Positions 25,986 through 34,849 of a stretch of 36,855 bases of DNA are shown one piece after another. The notes under the pieces are model-generated. The model worked only from the letters and a program-made list of their open reading frames with translations. It searched no databases and was not told the DNA's origin. Where the stretch lies: NCBI GenBank assembly GCA_017646625.1, contig JAGCMF010000016.1, positions 1-36,855 of the forward strand, written 5' to 3'. The number at the start of each line of letters is the position of its first letter. The stretch's first letter is position 1. Made by a program: the position numbers and the translations under genes. This stretch comes from Alistipes sp. (GTDB lineage Bacteria > Bacteroidota > Bacteroidia > Bacteroidales > Rikenellaceae).

Positions 25986-26040
25986 TAAAGGGTCATAAGA
26001 GGTTGGAAGCTGCGTGGCTTTTACCTCTTATGACCCTTTA
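25986..26040. terminator. 18-bp hairpin between convergent genes
   Basis: TAAAGGGTCATAAGAGGT (25986-26003) and its exact complement (26023-26040) enclose a 19-nt loop, 22 bp past the stop of the reverse gene ending at 26062. Next to it, AAAAGGGCAT repeats (25959-25985) are the reverse complement of the decamers in the 9981-10380 minisatellite. It probably terminates the reverse-strand operon; the following tract is only partly T-rich in that direction. Confidence 0.7.
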
Positions 26041-26061
26041 GGTTCTACTCCTACAGAGTCT

Positions 26062-27288
26062 CTACTTAAGGAATATATCGACTGTTATAGGCTCCTCGCC
26101 GAGGCTTACACTCACTCTCTGTAGCTCGCCGGCAGTGTCGTAGTAGCGCAACTCGTAGTCTCTGCCCTTCTCAACAAGCACCGAGAAGGTGTCGTTCATG
26201 TCGCGCAATGGATCAGCGGTGAGACCACCACCCATCTGCTCTGTGCCACAAAATATATCGACACCCATAGCCACCCTGTCGTCAGAGTGCTCGCGGTGTG
26301 CCGCATCCTTCCAACCACGAATCTTGATGAAGGTGTGCGTGCCAGCCTCCATATGGCGGGTATACTGCTCGTATGCCAATCTCTGGTAGTGCTCCGTAAC
26401 ATTCACAGCACCAACGCTATGTGGTAGATCCTCAACATCGCAATCCTCGCCTGCCCATACCATAGGGAACCAGTCGTCAGCACCTGTGAAGCGTGTGGCG
26501 TAGATGGCATACTCCCTATCCTCGGCATTAGCCTTCGACGCATCAGCCATAAACCATAGGTGGTCGAGCTTCGAGGGGAAGTAGTACTCCGTAACCCTCC
26601 ACTCGCCATCGAGCCATACCTCTGTCCAGCTGTGGTTACCACGGTTGTCGTGCCATGAGGCGGTGCCCGCAAAGCGTGCTGGGATACCTACAGCCCTGAA
26701 GGCGTCGACAAGCAAGATGGAGAGACCTGTGCACGATGCCATGCCCTGGCGCATTGACTCCTTCGGACTCTGGTTGGTCTTCTCCCTTTTTGTATTATAG
26801 TCTACACCCGTAAGGCGTGGGATATTGGCATTTACGGCACATACAGCATCGTACATAGTCTTACATGTGTCGACAGCGGGGGCAAATAGCTCGTATAGCT
26901 CCTTACGCCATGAGTCTCTAACCTCATCCACAACGTGGTAGGGGAGCACGTCACACATATATATCTCCTCGGGGAGGCTCTGTGTCCATGCATACTTCTC
27001 CTTGGCGATGTTGGCATACTCAACATTCTCTAAAAGGAGTGCTGTATCCATGGTCTCGAGGTCCGACTGTGGCATGTTAGCCAACAGAAACGCCATGTCG
27101 CGCTTATGAGCATCGGGGGTGCTCTCGAGCATCATGCGTAGTGCCGACTCGCGACCCGAACGCGCCAAGGCCTCCTGCAGTGCCTCATCTGTCGAGATGT
27201 CATACGATGCGCCACCACGAGGCCACACAAGAGCTGCCACGACAAGGCACACCATGGCCATAAGGCCGAGTAGTAGTTTTACCTTCAT
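26062..27288 (-). CDS. Transglutaminase-like superfamily protein
   Basis: This 408-residue exported protein has an N-terminal hydrophobic segment (residues 4-22) that may be a signal peptide or anchor. The transglutaminase-like core has Cys186 in M-A-S-C-T-G-L-S-I-L-L-V-D-A-F-R and His219 in N-H-S-W-T-E-V-W-L-D-G-E-W. The third catalytic position, usually Asp, is Glu234 in R-V-T-E-Y-Y-F-P. Family members act as cysteine peptidases or crosslinkers; which one is unclear. A C-terminal beta-rich domain follows (about 290-408). It is the last gene of the four-gene reverse operon and overlaps cutC by 4 bp. Confidence 0.88.
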   Translation of the reverse strand: MKVKLLLGLMAMVCLVVAALVWPRGGASYDISTDEALQEALARSGRESALRMMLESTPDAHKRDMAFLLANMPQSDLETMDTALLLENVEYANIAKEKYAWTQSLPEEIYMCDVLPYHVVDEVRDSWRKELYELFAPAVDTCKTMYDAVCAVNANIPRLTGVDYNTKREKTNQSPKESMRQGMASCTGLSILLVDAFRAVGIPARFAGTASWHDNRGNHSWTEVWLDGEWRVTEYYFPSKLDHLWFMADASKANAEDREYAIYATRFTGADDWFPMVWAGEDCDVEDLPHSVGAVNVTEHYQRLAYEQYTRHMEAGTHTFIKIRGWKDAAHREHSDDRVAMGVDIFCGTEQMGGGLTADPLRDMNDTFSVLVEKGRDYELRYYDTAGELQRVSVSLGEEPITVDIFLK

Positions 27289-28031
27289 AGTCTTATAAGT
27301 TTTAGTATTTCAGTAACTTCATCCTCGTCGACACTGCGTAGTGCATACTCGTCTACAGCAGCGCTGCCACCCATCGAGATGCGTGGGTTGCGGTACTCCA
27401 TGCCACCGGCAACCATCCTCTTTGCACTGAAGTGCAGAGCATCGACACCCGTAGCTGCGAGTGCCTCGGCATTTGCTGCCGTCACGCCGCTGCCCGCCAT
27501 AATCTCGATTCTGCCTGCCGCAGTGGTAACAGCAGCCCAGATGTTATCTATGCCATCAAGTGCCTTGTCGTAGCCTCCCGACGTGAGGATGCGTGTGCAG
27601 CCTGTGGCGATGATGGCCTCCACGGCAGCGACATAGTCACGGGTCATGTCTACGGCCCTGTGGAATGTAGTCTCCATCTCCCCCGCGGCCTCTACAAGGC
27701 GGCGTGTGCGTACAACATCTACGTCACCCTCGGCAGTGAGGATGCCAAATACGACACCTGTAGCTCCTGCCGTGCGTGCCCTCTCAATATCGAGGAGCAT
27801 GGTCTCGAACTCATCGTCGGAGTAGAGGAAGTCACCTCCGCGTGGTCGAATCATAACGCTTACATCTATGCCCTGTATGCGTGACACCATCTCGATGGTG
27901 GCAACAGAGGGCGTAACGCCTCCATCAGCTGGCGATGAGCATAGCTCAACACGATTTACGCCGAGGCGCGCAGCCGTGCGGCATGCCTCAACAGAGTAGG
28001 CGCATAGTTCTGTCTTAATATCTCTCTTCAT
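27285..28031 (-). CDS. cutC: CutC family protein
   Basis: This 248-residue TIM-barrel protein has the family signatures N-R-V-E-L-C-S-S-P-A-D-G-G-V-T-P-S near residues 25-41, M-I-R-P-R-G-G-D-F-x-Y-S, T-F-H-R-A-V-D-M-T, R-I-L-T-S-G-G and I-M-A-G-S-G-V. The name comes from copper homeostasis in E. coli, but the biochemical function remains unsettled. It is co-directional with and 3 bp after the LuxR-type regulator, and overlaps the transglutaminase-like gene. Confidence 0.94.
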   Translation of the reverse strand: MKRDIKTELCAYSVEACRTAARLGVNRVELCSSPADGGVTPSVATIEMVSRIQGIDVSVMIRPRGGDFLYSDDEFETMLLDIERARTAGATGVVFGILTAEGDVDVVRTRRLVEAAGEMETTFHRAVDMTRDYVAAVEAIIATGCTRILTSGGYDKALDGIDNIWAAVTTAAGRIEIMAGSGVTAANAEALAATGVDALHFSAKRMVAGGMEYRNPRISMGGSAAVDEYALRSVDEDEVTEILKLIRL

Positions 28032-28034
28032 ATT

Positions 28035-28610
28035 CTAAAGTTGTTCGCTGTCAATGAGTTTGTTAAGCACAGCATATACTGTCAGACCAGCAACAGATCG
28101 TATGCCTGTCTTATGTACTATGTTCTTGCGGTGCGAGATGACCGTGTGGGGTGAGATGTTTAGCTCCGAGGCAATCTCCTTATTCGTGTAGCCACGAGCA
28201 ACAAGTACGAGGACATCGCGTTCGCGGTCGGAGAGCTCATGGCTGTCGGTGAAGTTATTCTCCGTAGGCGTGGCAACAGCATCGCACACCACTCTCTCTA
28301 TATCCTCTGCGCTGTTATATATACTTATGGTTGCGGTGAACTTACGCAGCACCTCCTCCTCATGCAGTGTACTCACTATGCCCACGACAGGCATATTGTT
28401 CAACTCGGCACACTCCTCGATGCGGTGAAGCAACGACACGGAGGCAACGACGACATCCACTCTGCCCGCGGCGAGCAGCGTGTGTATGTCGGCAATAGTG
28501 GAGTATGCCCCTATCACCTCGCAGCGTGTGCTACGTGTTAGTAGCGATGCTACACCCTCGGCAATGACCGTGGCAGCATCGACGATAACAACCCTACAAC
28601 GTTTCATCAT
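28035..28610 (-). CDS. LuxR/NarL-type regulator with degenerate receiver
   Basis: This 191-residue protein has an N-terminal receiver-like fold (about 4-115) and a LuxR-type helix-turn-helix at about 126-185: L-S-D-R-E-R-D-V-L-V-L-V-A-R-G, T-N-K-E-I-A-S-E-L, S-P-H-T-V-I-S-H-R. The position of the phosphoacceptor Asp reads V-D-V-V-V-A-S-V-S, with Ala56-Ser57 instead, and only one acidic residue (Asp11) is in the metal pocket. It is therefore unlikely to be controlled by phosphorylation. The ATG at 28610 was preferred to a GTG one codon upstream. It overlaps the hemerythrin-like gene by 17 bp, implying coupled expression. Confidence 0.9.
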   Translation of the reverse strand: MMKRCRVVIVDAATVIAEGVASLLTRSTRCEVIGAYSTIADIHTLLAAGRVDVVVASVSLLHRIEECAELNNMPVVGIVSTLHEEEVLRKFTATISIYNSAEDIERVVCDAVATPTENNFTDSHELSDRERDVLVLVARGYTNKEIASELNISPHTVISHRKNIVHKTGIRSVAGLTVYAVLNKLIDSEQL

Positions 28611-29307
28611 CACCAGATTTTATATACATCTCAACCAATGGGCGTAACACCATAGACTCCACCTTTGTGTGGCGGCGTAGGTCGTCACGCAGGGCATATA
28701 TATGCTCCAGCGTGTTGCACCTCAACTGTGTAGGTGCTGCCGCAGGGAGGCTCTTGAAGATTAGCGACGCTATGTCGTTCGACCTGTCGTCGATGTCGGC
28801 ATGGGGCATGTCGAGTATGCTGCAGTCTGCAACACCCCCCGCACGGCTATCCGCAAAGGCAAAGATGCAGCGTTCCTCCTCCTCGAAGTGCTCGACGATG
28901 TAGCGTGAGTAGTCGTCGTAGAAGCGTCGCAGAAGGTTACGCGACAGCTCATCGCAGTGCTGGAGAATCTTCTCGAGGTGCTGTGATGTGTGGGGGAGCA
29001 TATGCTCGGCATAGTAGCGGTGTGAGGCACGTAGGTAGGCAACAACATCCTGGAGCATATCGATATGCAACGACTCTCTGGTGGGTCGGTAGCTGCTATC
29101 CACATGCATTGAGCATATGATGAGGAAGAGATCTACATTGCGGCCATCGCGTTCACACATCTGGGCAACAGAGATGTCGCCAAAGGGTAGTGTGATATCC
29201 AGGCGCGAGAAGATGGAGAGTAGCGATGGCGCTGTCTCCACAAGCTCGAAGATCTTCATGTCGGGAGAAAAGACCGACAAATATGGTGTTTCATGCTTTC
29301 TATTCAT
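28594..29307 (-). CDS. Hemerythrin HHE-domain protein
   Basis: This 237-residue cytoplasmic protein has likely di-iron ligands spread over a four-helix bundle: His96 in A-S-H-R-Y-Y-A-E-H, His106/His110, His140 and Glu144 in V-E-H-F-E-E-E-E, His202 and His213 with Glu217 in R-R-H-T-K-V-E-S. The arrangement resembles RIC/YtfE-type proteins that deal with nitrosative or oxidative damage to iron centres, but the N-terminal 80 residues differ from the classic ScdA_N domain. It is first in an operon with the LuxR-type gene. Role in NO, oxygen or iron sensing is inference. Confidence 0.85.
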   Translation of the reverse strand: MNRKHETPYLSVFSPDMKIFELVETAPSLLSIFSRLDITLPFGDISVAQMCERDGRNVDLFLIICSMHVDSSYRPTRESLHIDMLQDVVAYLRASHRYYAEHMLPHTSQHLEKILQHCDELSRNLLRRFYDDYSRYIVEHFEEEERCIFAFADSRAGGVADCSILDMPHADIDDRSNDIASLIFKSLPAAAPTQLRCNTLEHIYALRDDLRRHTKVESMVLRPLVEMYIKSGDDETL

Positions 29308-29358
29308 TAATTATCAGCGTGTTATATTATCATTAACCTAACTATATATATTATAATG

Positions 29359-29390
29359 CAAATATACGCATAATTTCCAAAACGCACAAA
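29359..29390 (-). promoter_or_regulatory. Promoter of the hemerythrin-luxR-cutC operon
   Basis: On the reverse strand, TTTG (29387-29390) and a perfect TATATTTG (29359-29366) are separated by 20 bp. It is the only convincing promoter for the four-gene operon. Confidence 0.85.
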
Positions 29391-29407
29391 TCCCCATAAT
29401 TGGGGAT
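29390..29407. promoter_or_regulatory. Operator-like dyad in the divergent control region
   Basis: ATCCCCA-TAAT-TGGGGAT: 7-bp perfect arms with a 4-bp spacer. It abuts the -33 element of the hemerythrin operon promoter. This is a typical place for an activator or repressor dimer, and the LuxR-type product of the operon is the obvious candidate. Confidence 0.55.
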
Positions 29408-29438
29408 ATTCTACGCTACAATATACCTAAATCATGCG

Positions 29439-29470
29439 ATTGTACAGCCCGAGATGTTGCCATATCTTTG
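29439..29470 (+). promoter_or_regulatory. Promoter of a short non-coding unit
   Basis: ATTG at 29439-29442 and a perfect TATCTTTG at 29463-29470 are separated by 20 bp. It is preceded by ATGCG, giving the same 9-mer ATGCGATTG as the promoter at 29685. Confidence 0.7.
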
Positions 29471-29476
29471 CATCAT

Positions 29477-29607
29477 GAAAAATAGCCCACGGTGTGATTG
29501 AGTAATGTGATGATTGAGTGGGTTTTGTAGATAGATATCTTTTTAGTTTTTATTGGGTGTTCCCCTGTGTGTGGGGAGAGGAGCCAGGGTAAAACCCTGG
29601 CTTTTTT
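29477..29607 (+). ncRNA. Candidate small RNA or attenuated leader
   Basis: The unit of about 130 nt runs from the expected start of the 29439-29470 promoter to a strong terminator. It has no reading frame longer than eight codons. It ends with two hairpins: TCCCC/GGGGA at 29561-29577 and AGCCAGGGT/ACCCTGGCT at 29582-29602 with a T-run. I match it to no known RNA family. It could be a trans-acting RNA or a leader that controls read-through into the TonB-receptor operon, which has a second promoter downstream. Confidence 0.45.
29582..29607 (+). terminator. Terminator upstream of the TonB-receptor operon
   Basis: A 9-bp perfect stem AGCCAGGGT/ACCCTGGCT with an AAA loop is followed by five T. 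No coding sequence precedes it on this strand within the gap. Confidence 0.92.
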
Positions 29608-29684
29608 CGTCATATATCATGCTTGGCGTAGCGCAATCCCAACATGTGGGGGTGTCAAGCGGTGTTATTTACCAAAAATATGCG

Positions 29685-29716
29685 ATTGCCCATGCCCGCA
29701 ACAAGATATACCTTTG
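29685..29716 (+). promoter_or_regulatory. Promoter of the siderophore-receptor operon
   Basis: ATTG at 29685-29688 and TACCTTTG at 29709-29716 are separated by 20 bp. The leader to the ATG at 29742 is only about 20 nt. Confidence 0.78.
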
Positions 29717-29741
29717 CCATCGTAAACTTAAACTGTGAACT

Positions 29742-32165
29742 ATGGTTAGGAGATTGAAGAGATTGGTGATATATACCATATATATAATATGTGCACTGCT
29801 CACCACAACGATAGCCTCGGCAACAGAGCCTCCTGTGGGTCTTCGTGCCGGTGCAACCATATCGGGTGTCGTTGTTGATGGCGAGGGTAGGCCTATGCCA
29901 TATACCACACTATATGTCGATGGCACAACACGTGGCACGACGACAGATGACCAGGGACGCTATATGTTGCATGTCGAGGAGGGTGATGCCGAGGTTGTGG
30001 TCCAGATGCTGGGCTACCGCACTGAACGTCATGCTGTAAGCCTTGCGGAGGGTGAGATACTTAACCTCGATGTTAGTCTCGATGTTGAGGCTACAGATAT
30101 AGATGAGGTGGTGGTCTCGGCATCGGGAGTGGGGCGTGTCAAGCGTTCTGCGTTTAATGCTGTGGCAGTAGATACGCGCGAGCTGCGTAATACCACCAAG
30201 AATCTTGCTGATGCGCTATCGCGTGCTCCGGGTCTCAAGTTGCGCGAGTCGGGAGGCGTGGGGTCGGATATGCAGCTCATGGTTGATGGCTTCTCGGGTA
30301 AGCATGTTAAGATATTTATAGATGGCGTGCCCCAGGAGGGTGCTGGCGTAATGTCGCTAAACAACATCCCTGCGGGCTATGCTGACCGTATAGAGGTGTA
30401 TCGTGGTGTTGTGCCCGTAGGCTTCGGTGCTGATGCCCTCGGTGGTGTGATAAACATCGTGACCAACAAGTCGCGTAGAAGATGGTTTGCCGATGCGTCA
30501 TACTCCTATGGCTCGTTCAACACACACCGTTCGTCGGTGACTGCGGGGCAGACGTTGGATAATGGAGTTATGTGGGAGGTATATGCCTACCAGAACTACT
30601 CGGATAACAACTATAAGGTAGATGTCCCCATCGAAGACTTCGAGACAGGACGCATAGATAGGGGTGTGCTGCACACTGTGGAACGCTTCCACGACACCTA
30701 CCACAACGAGAGTGTTGTGGCAAAGGTGGGTGTTGTGGGTAAGGAGTGGGCTGACCGCCTCGTATTCAGCATGAACTACTCACAGATGTATAAGGAGATA
30801 CAGACGGGTGTGCGCCAGGAGATTGTATATGGCGAGAAGCTGCGCCATGGTCACTCGCTGATGCCCTCATTGGAGTATGTAAACCATAACCTCTTCACAC
30901 GAGGTCTCGACCTTACACTCACGGCAAACTATAACCGTGATGTGGTATACAACATCGACACTGCGCAGTATAAATATAACTGGCGTGGTGAGACGAAGCG
31001 CCTAAATTCGCCTGGCGAGCAGTCATATCAGCATATGCGTTCTGATAACGATACGTGGAGTGCCACGGCGACATTGAGTTACCGTCTGGGTCGTGCTCAC
31101 AGCTTCACTCTCAACCACCTCTTCAGCACCTTCAGACGCACAAATACATCGTTGCTTGCTGCAGAGGCACAGAGGGATGCTATAGATAAACAAACGGTTA
31201 AGAATATCACAGGCTTTCAGTATCGCTTAATGCCATCACGCCGCTGGAACGTATCGCTTTTTGCCAAGTACTATGCGCAGCATGTTGCGGGTCCTATAGC
31301 CGTGGATGCTAACCAGGCGGAGTTTGTGCGCACAACACGCAGGGAGGATGCCGTGGGCTATGGTGTTGCTGCCACATACTTCATCACCGAGGGTGTGCAG
31401 GCAAAGGTGTCGTACGAGAATGCCTACCGTCTGCCCACTATCGAGGAGATGTTTGGCGATGAGGACCTTGAGATTGGTGATGTTGGTATACGCCCCGAGA
31501 ATAGCGATAACATAAATGTAAGCATCAGTTATTCGGATAGTTATGGTGCAGAGGATATGCATGGTCTCTATCTCGAGGGTGGCTTTATATGGCGTGATAC
31601 GAAGGACTATATACAGCGCAATATTGTTGATATGAGTGGCGGTAAGTCGGCAGCGAGCTATATAAACTACGGCAAGGTGCGCACATGGGGTGCCACGCTA
31701 TCGCTGCGCTATAGCCTCGGCAGATGGCTATCTATGGGTGGCAACATCACCTATATGGATGTGCGCGATAATATGCCTATAGCCATAGGCACGACCTCTA
31801 TGCCTAACCTCGGCTATGGCGACCGTATGCCCAACATACCATATCTCTTTGCTGATATGGATGTTACCTTCTCGTGGCATGACTCTATAATGCGTGACGA
31901 TGTGCTCTCTGTCACCTACGACAACCAGTTCCTCAATCGCTTCTACTACTACTCATCGCGCATAGGAGCAAATAGGGATGACTATATGGTGCCCACGCAG
32001 TTCTCGCATAACATCTCGTTGAGCTACTCGATTAAGGGTGGTAAGTATAACTTCTCTGTCGAGTGTCGTAACATCACCAACGAGAAACTATATGATAACT
32101 TCAGCCTACAGAGGGCGGGCAGAGCATTCTATGGTAAGGTGCGCATAGCCTTTGGTAGCAGATAA
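29742..32165 (+). CDS. TonB-dependent receptor, XusA-like
   Basis: This 807-residue outer-membrane transporter has a signal peptide (about 1-28). A carboxypeptidase-D regulatory-like domain (about 35-115) contains I-S-G-V-V-V-D and D-D-Q-G-R-Y. A TonB-box-like D-E-V-V-V-S-A is followed by the plug (about 125-240, with V-K-I-F-I-D-G-V-P and [12 protein letters not shown]). A beta barrel with C-terminal Y-G-K-V-R-I-A-F follows. No SusD partner is present; a DUF4374 lipoprotein and a PepSY protein follow instead. That matches the gene order of the B. thetaiotaomicron xenosiderophore system XusABC, so import of a ferric siderophore is likely. The ligand is unknown. Confidence 0.9.
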   Translation: MVRRLKRLVIYTIYIICALLTTTIASATEPPVGLRAGATISGVVVDGEGRPMPYTTLYVDGTTRGTTTDDQGRYMLHVEEGDAEVVVQMLGYRTERHAVSLAEGEILNLDVSLDVEATDIDEVVVSASGVGRVKRSAFNAVAVDTRELRNTTKNLADALSRAPGLKLRESGGVGSDMQLMVDGFSGKHVKIFIDGVPQEGAGVMSLNNIPAGYADRIEVYRGVVPVGFGADALGGVINIVTNKSRRRWFADASYSYGSFNTHRSSVTAGQTLDNGVMWEVYAYQNYSDNNYKVDVPIEDFETGRIDRGVLHTVERFHDTYHNESVVAKVGVVGKEWADRLVFSMNYSQMYKEIQTGVRQEIVYGEKLRHGHSLMPSLEYVNHNLFTRGLDLTLTANYNRDVVYNIDTAQYKYNWRGETKRLNSPGEQSYQHMRSDNDTWSATATLSYRLGRAHSFTLNHLFSTFRRTNTSLLAAEAQRDAIDKQTVKNITGFQYRLMPSRRWNVSLFAKYYAQHVAGPIAVDANQAEFVRTTRREDAVGYGVAATYFITEGVQAKVSYENAYRLPTIEEMFGDEDLEIGDVGIRPENSDNINVSISYSDSYGAEDMHGLYLEGGFIWRDTKDYIQRNIVDMSGGKSAASYINYGKVRTWGATLSLRYSLGRWLSMGGNITYMDVRDNMPIAIGTTSMPNLGYGDRMPNIPYLFADMDVTFSWHDSIMRDDVLSVTYDNQFLNRFYYYSSRIGANRDDYMVPTQFSHNISLSYSIKGGKYNFSVECRNITNEKLYDNFSLQRAGRAFYGKVRIAFGSR

Positions 32166-32196
32166 ATGGTATGATTGTAATTTAAAAATTAAGAAT

Positions 32197-33591
32197 ATGA
32201 AGAAGTTTTTGTCAAAGTTTGCCATCGTTATGGTGGCTGTTGTAGGCCTTGTGGCGTGTGAGCAGGGTGGTGTTGAGAACCATCCGCAGCAGGGTGACGT
32301 GCGCCCATATGTCATCGCCTCGCAGGGCACATTCTCTAACACAACAACAAATGCACTCCTCACCGCCGAGAGTCTTGCCGGTGGTACGATAGGCATGGAG
32401 CATGGTTTGGTGAATGATGGTGCATCGTACTGGGTATTCTGGGGCGATAAGTATCTATATGGTCTCACATATAATCAGGGTAATGCTGGCACCACGCGTT
32501 CCTATGTCATGAATGGTGACTACACCCTCACTGCACGTTCAGCGGAGTATGCAGTGCGCCGTTTTAATAATGTGGGTGTCTACGACAAATATGTCATGAC
32601 CACCTCTACGGGCGATGGTCCTGCGGAGTGGGCCGATGAGAATGGCTTTATTCCGAAGTCTATCCTCGTCTCGCTACTCGATGTCGAGGCGGAGACATAT
32701 ACCACAAATAACACCCTCGAGGAGCACTATCTCGCCGAGAACTTCCTCGGCAATGGTGAGTATATCACCCTTGCGGGTATCGAGGATGTGGATGGACGTA
32801 TCTTCTCGGCGGCTGTGCCTATGGGCTTGAGCCAGTATGGTGTGAAGGCCGATGGTGGAGCATGGGTGCGTGATGGCTACGAGGATCTTGTGAAGAGTGA
32901 GGCTGGTGGCTCGGGAAGTGGTGCCTACAAGGAGGGTGAGTTGCCAGGCACGCAGTACCCCAATGAGTGCTGGGTTGTCATCTTCGAGGATGAGACACTC
33001 CAGCAGCGCAAGCTCATAAAGACGGATAAGATAAGCTATGCTTGTGGCCGTAATAAGTCGCAGTACTACCAGATGATATGGGAGGTGGATAATGGTGATG
33101 TATATATCTTCTCACCCTCATATGCCAAGACTATGAGTGATGCTCGTCAGCAGACAACTCTTCCCGCGGGTGTGGTACGCATTAAGGCTGGCGCGGCGAG
33201 CTTCGATGATGACTACTATGTAAACTTCGAGGCGCTGGCTGATGGATGTGCCTTCGTGCGCACATGGCCTATTGGTGGCACAAAGTTCCTTATGCTCATG
33301 TATGATAGCCCTCTGGAGCCTGGCAAGACGATGGTGGCAAATAGGCTTGCTATCTTCGATGTTGAGAGCCAGCAGCTACAGATGGTCGAGGGTCTTCCTG
33401 CGCCAGAGACAATCTCGGGATTTGGTACTGCACCATATGTTGAGGGTGGTAGGGTCTATATCGCCGTTACCACTACGGATAGTTACCCCTCGATATATGT
33501 CATAGATGGCGCTACGGCTGTGGCAACAAAGGGCCTTACCGTTGAGGCTACGCAGATAGGTGGCGTGGGCAGACTATCTCCCATAGAGTAA
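32197..33591 (+). CDS. DUF4374 lipoprotein, XusB-like siderophore binder
   Basis: This 464-residue protein starts M-K-K-F-L-S-K-F, 15 codons inside the longest frame, with a lipobox G-L-V-A-C (Cys21). The early [20 protein letters not shown] stretch and later repeated blade-like segments fit the DUF4374 family, whose XusB member is a surface lipoprotein that binds ferric enterobactin. Position between a TonB receptor and a PepSY protein supports the match. It begins 31 bp after the receptor gene. I did not identify ligand residues. Confidence 0.87.
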   Translation: MKKFLSKFAIVMVAVVGLVACEQGGVENHPQQGDVRPYVIASQGTFSNTTTNALLTAESLAGGTIGMEHGLVNDGASYWVFWGDKYLYGLTYNQGNAGTTRSYVMNGDYTLTARSAEYAVRRFNNVGVYDKYVMTTSTGDGPAEWADENGFIPKSILVSLLDVEAETYTTNNTLEEHYLAENFLGNGEYITLAGIEDVDGRIFSAAVPMGLSQYGVKADGGAWVRDGYEDLVKSEAGGSGSGAYKEGELPGTQYPNECWVVIFEDETLQQRKLIKTDKISYACGRNKSQYYQMIWEVDNGDVYIFSPSYAKTMSDARQQTTLPAGVVRIKAGAASFDDDYYVNFEALADGCAFVRTWPIGGTKFLMLMYDSPLEPGKTMVANRLAIFDVESQQLQMVEGLPAPETISGFGTAPYVEGGRVYIAVTTTDSYPSIYVIDGATAVATKGLTVEATQIGGVGRLSPIE

Positions 33592-33655
33592 TTTATTCTG
33601 TGAAGCACCCTGCAAAGCAAAATAATTTGTATATTTGACGTGTTATAGAGGCATT

Positions 33656-34789
33656 ATGAGACGATTTTTTAAGCAGATACATATATGGCTGTCGTTACCT
33701 CTGGGTGTAGTCATGTCGCTGACGTGCTTCACAGGTGCATTGCTCATCTTCGAGCCAGAGATTACAGAGTCCGTACAGCGTGACTACTACTATGTTGATA
33801 GCGTGGGTGACGAAAGGCTACCCGTGGCAGAGGTTGTCGCCCTTGCCGAGAGTCATCTTGCTGATGGGCAGCGTATAACAGGTGTCGTTATCCCGGCAGA
33901 CCCCAGTAGGTGTTATAAGGTAAACCTCTCTGAACCAAAGCACGCTGCAATATATGTTGATCAGTATAGTGGCGAGGTTAAGGGTCAGCCTGAACGTCTG
34001 CCTTTCTTCAGGGTCATGTTCCGCCTGCACAGGTGGCTTATGGATACGCGCCCAGCCGATGACGGCATATATTGGGGTAAGGTTATTGTTGGCATAAGCA
34101 CCCTCGCCATGGTCGTGGTGCTCATCACAGGTATCTTCATCTGGGTACCCAAGAGCATAAAGATGTGGCGTAATAGGTCGACCATTGCTGTGCGTAAGGG
34201 CTGGCGTCGCTTCTGGTATGACCTACATGTCGCTGGAGGTATATACGCTGTGCTCCTGCTCCTCGCCATGTCACTGACAGGACTGACATGGTCTTTCAAG
34301 TGGTACAATAAGGGCTTTAGCCGTCTCTTTGGCGTTGATGTTACAGCTTCAGCTGCAAAGAGTGGTGGCGACAGAGGTAAGCATAGTGTAGATATATCGC
34401 CTTATGCTCATTGGGATGCTGTCTATAATAGCGTTGCCGATGAGTTAGAGCATCCTGCTAACATAACCCTCTCTCATGGCAAGGCCTCTGTTAAACTTGC
34501 TGGCTGGGGTAACCCACGTGCCGCCGATAACTATCTGTTTGACAATTCCTCCGGTGAGATGTTGTCTGTTGAGAGATATGACGACATAGATAGACGTAGT
34601 AAACTCCGTGGCTGGATATATGCCGTACATGTCGGCAATTGGGGTGGTATCCTTACACGCGTAATGTGGTTTTTAGCAGCACTCATAGGTGCTACACTGC
34701 CGCTGACGGGCTACTACCTGTGGATTAGGCGTAAGTTCCTATGCAAGCGTGATTGCAAGTATAAGGAGTGCCCACATGGGGAGAGATAG
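33656..34789 (+). CDS. PepSY-associated inner-membrane protein, XusC-like
   Basis: This 377-residue protein has four predicted membrane segments (about 12-33, 145-165, 195-217 and 335-360). PepSY-type extracytoplasmic regions lie between them. Conserved histidines sit at membrane edges: I-H-I-W-L-S-L-P-L-G, R-L-H-R-W-L-M-D, D-L-H-V-A-G-G-I-Y and V-H-V-G-N-W-G-G. Such proteins (PiuB/XusC type) are proposed to reduce or move siderophore iron at the inner membrane. The ATG at 33656 was chosen over an upstream TTG. It lies 64 bp after the DUF4374 gene; a TATATTTG at 33630-33637 may be an internal promoter. Confidence 0.87.
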   Translation: MRRFFKQIHIWLSLPLGVVMSLTCFTGALLIFEPEITESVQRDYYYVDSVGDERLPVAEVVALAESHLADGQRITGVVIPADPSRCYKVNLSEPKHAAIYVDQYSGEVKGQPERLPFFRVMFRLHRWLMDTRPADDGIYWGKVIVGISTLAMVVVLITGIFIWVPKSIKMWRNRSTIAVRKGWRRFWYDLHVAGGIYAVLLLLAMSLTGLTWSFKWYNKGFSRLFGVDVTASAAKSGGDRGKHSVDISPYAHWDAVYNSVADELEHPANITLSHGKASVKLAGWGNPRAADNYLFDNSSGEMLSVERYDDIDRRSKLRGWIYAVHVGNWGGILTRVMWFLAALIGATLPLTGYYLWIRRKFLCKRDCKYKECPHGER

Positions 34790-34802
34790 TCTCGTTATCT
34801 CT

Positions 34803-34849
34803 ACAAAAGAGGAGAGTGTCCGCAGTCAGCAGACACTCTCCTCTTTTGT
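34803..34849. terminator. Bidirectional terminator between convergent genes
   Basis: An 18-bp perfect stem (ACAAAAGAGGAGAGTGTC and its complement) with an 11-nt loop and A/T tracts on both ends works for both strands. It ends the XusABC-like operon (stop 34789), and its right end touches the TAA stop of the reverse-strand protease gene. Confidence 0.95.

Noticed and set aside
29475-29501. Eight-codon frame starting MKNSPRCD in the non-coding unit
   Set aside because: It is too short and unsupported to call; it could be a leader peptide, but there is no sign of codon runs typical of attenuation.
29582-29716. Cobalamin or other known riboswitch before the TonB receptor gene
   Set aside because: I see no conserved cobalamin-box-like stretch, and the terminator lies before, not after, the operon's nearest promoter.
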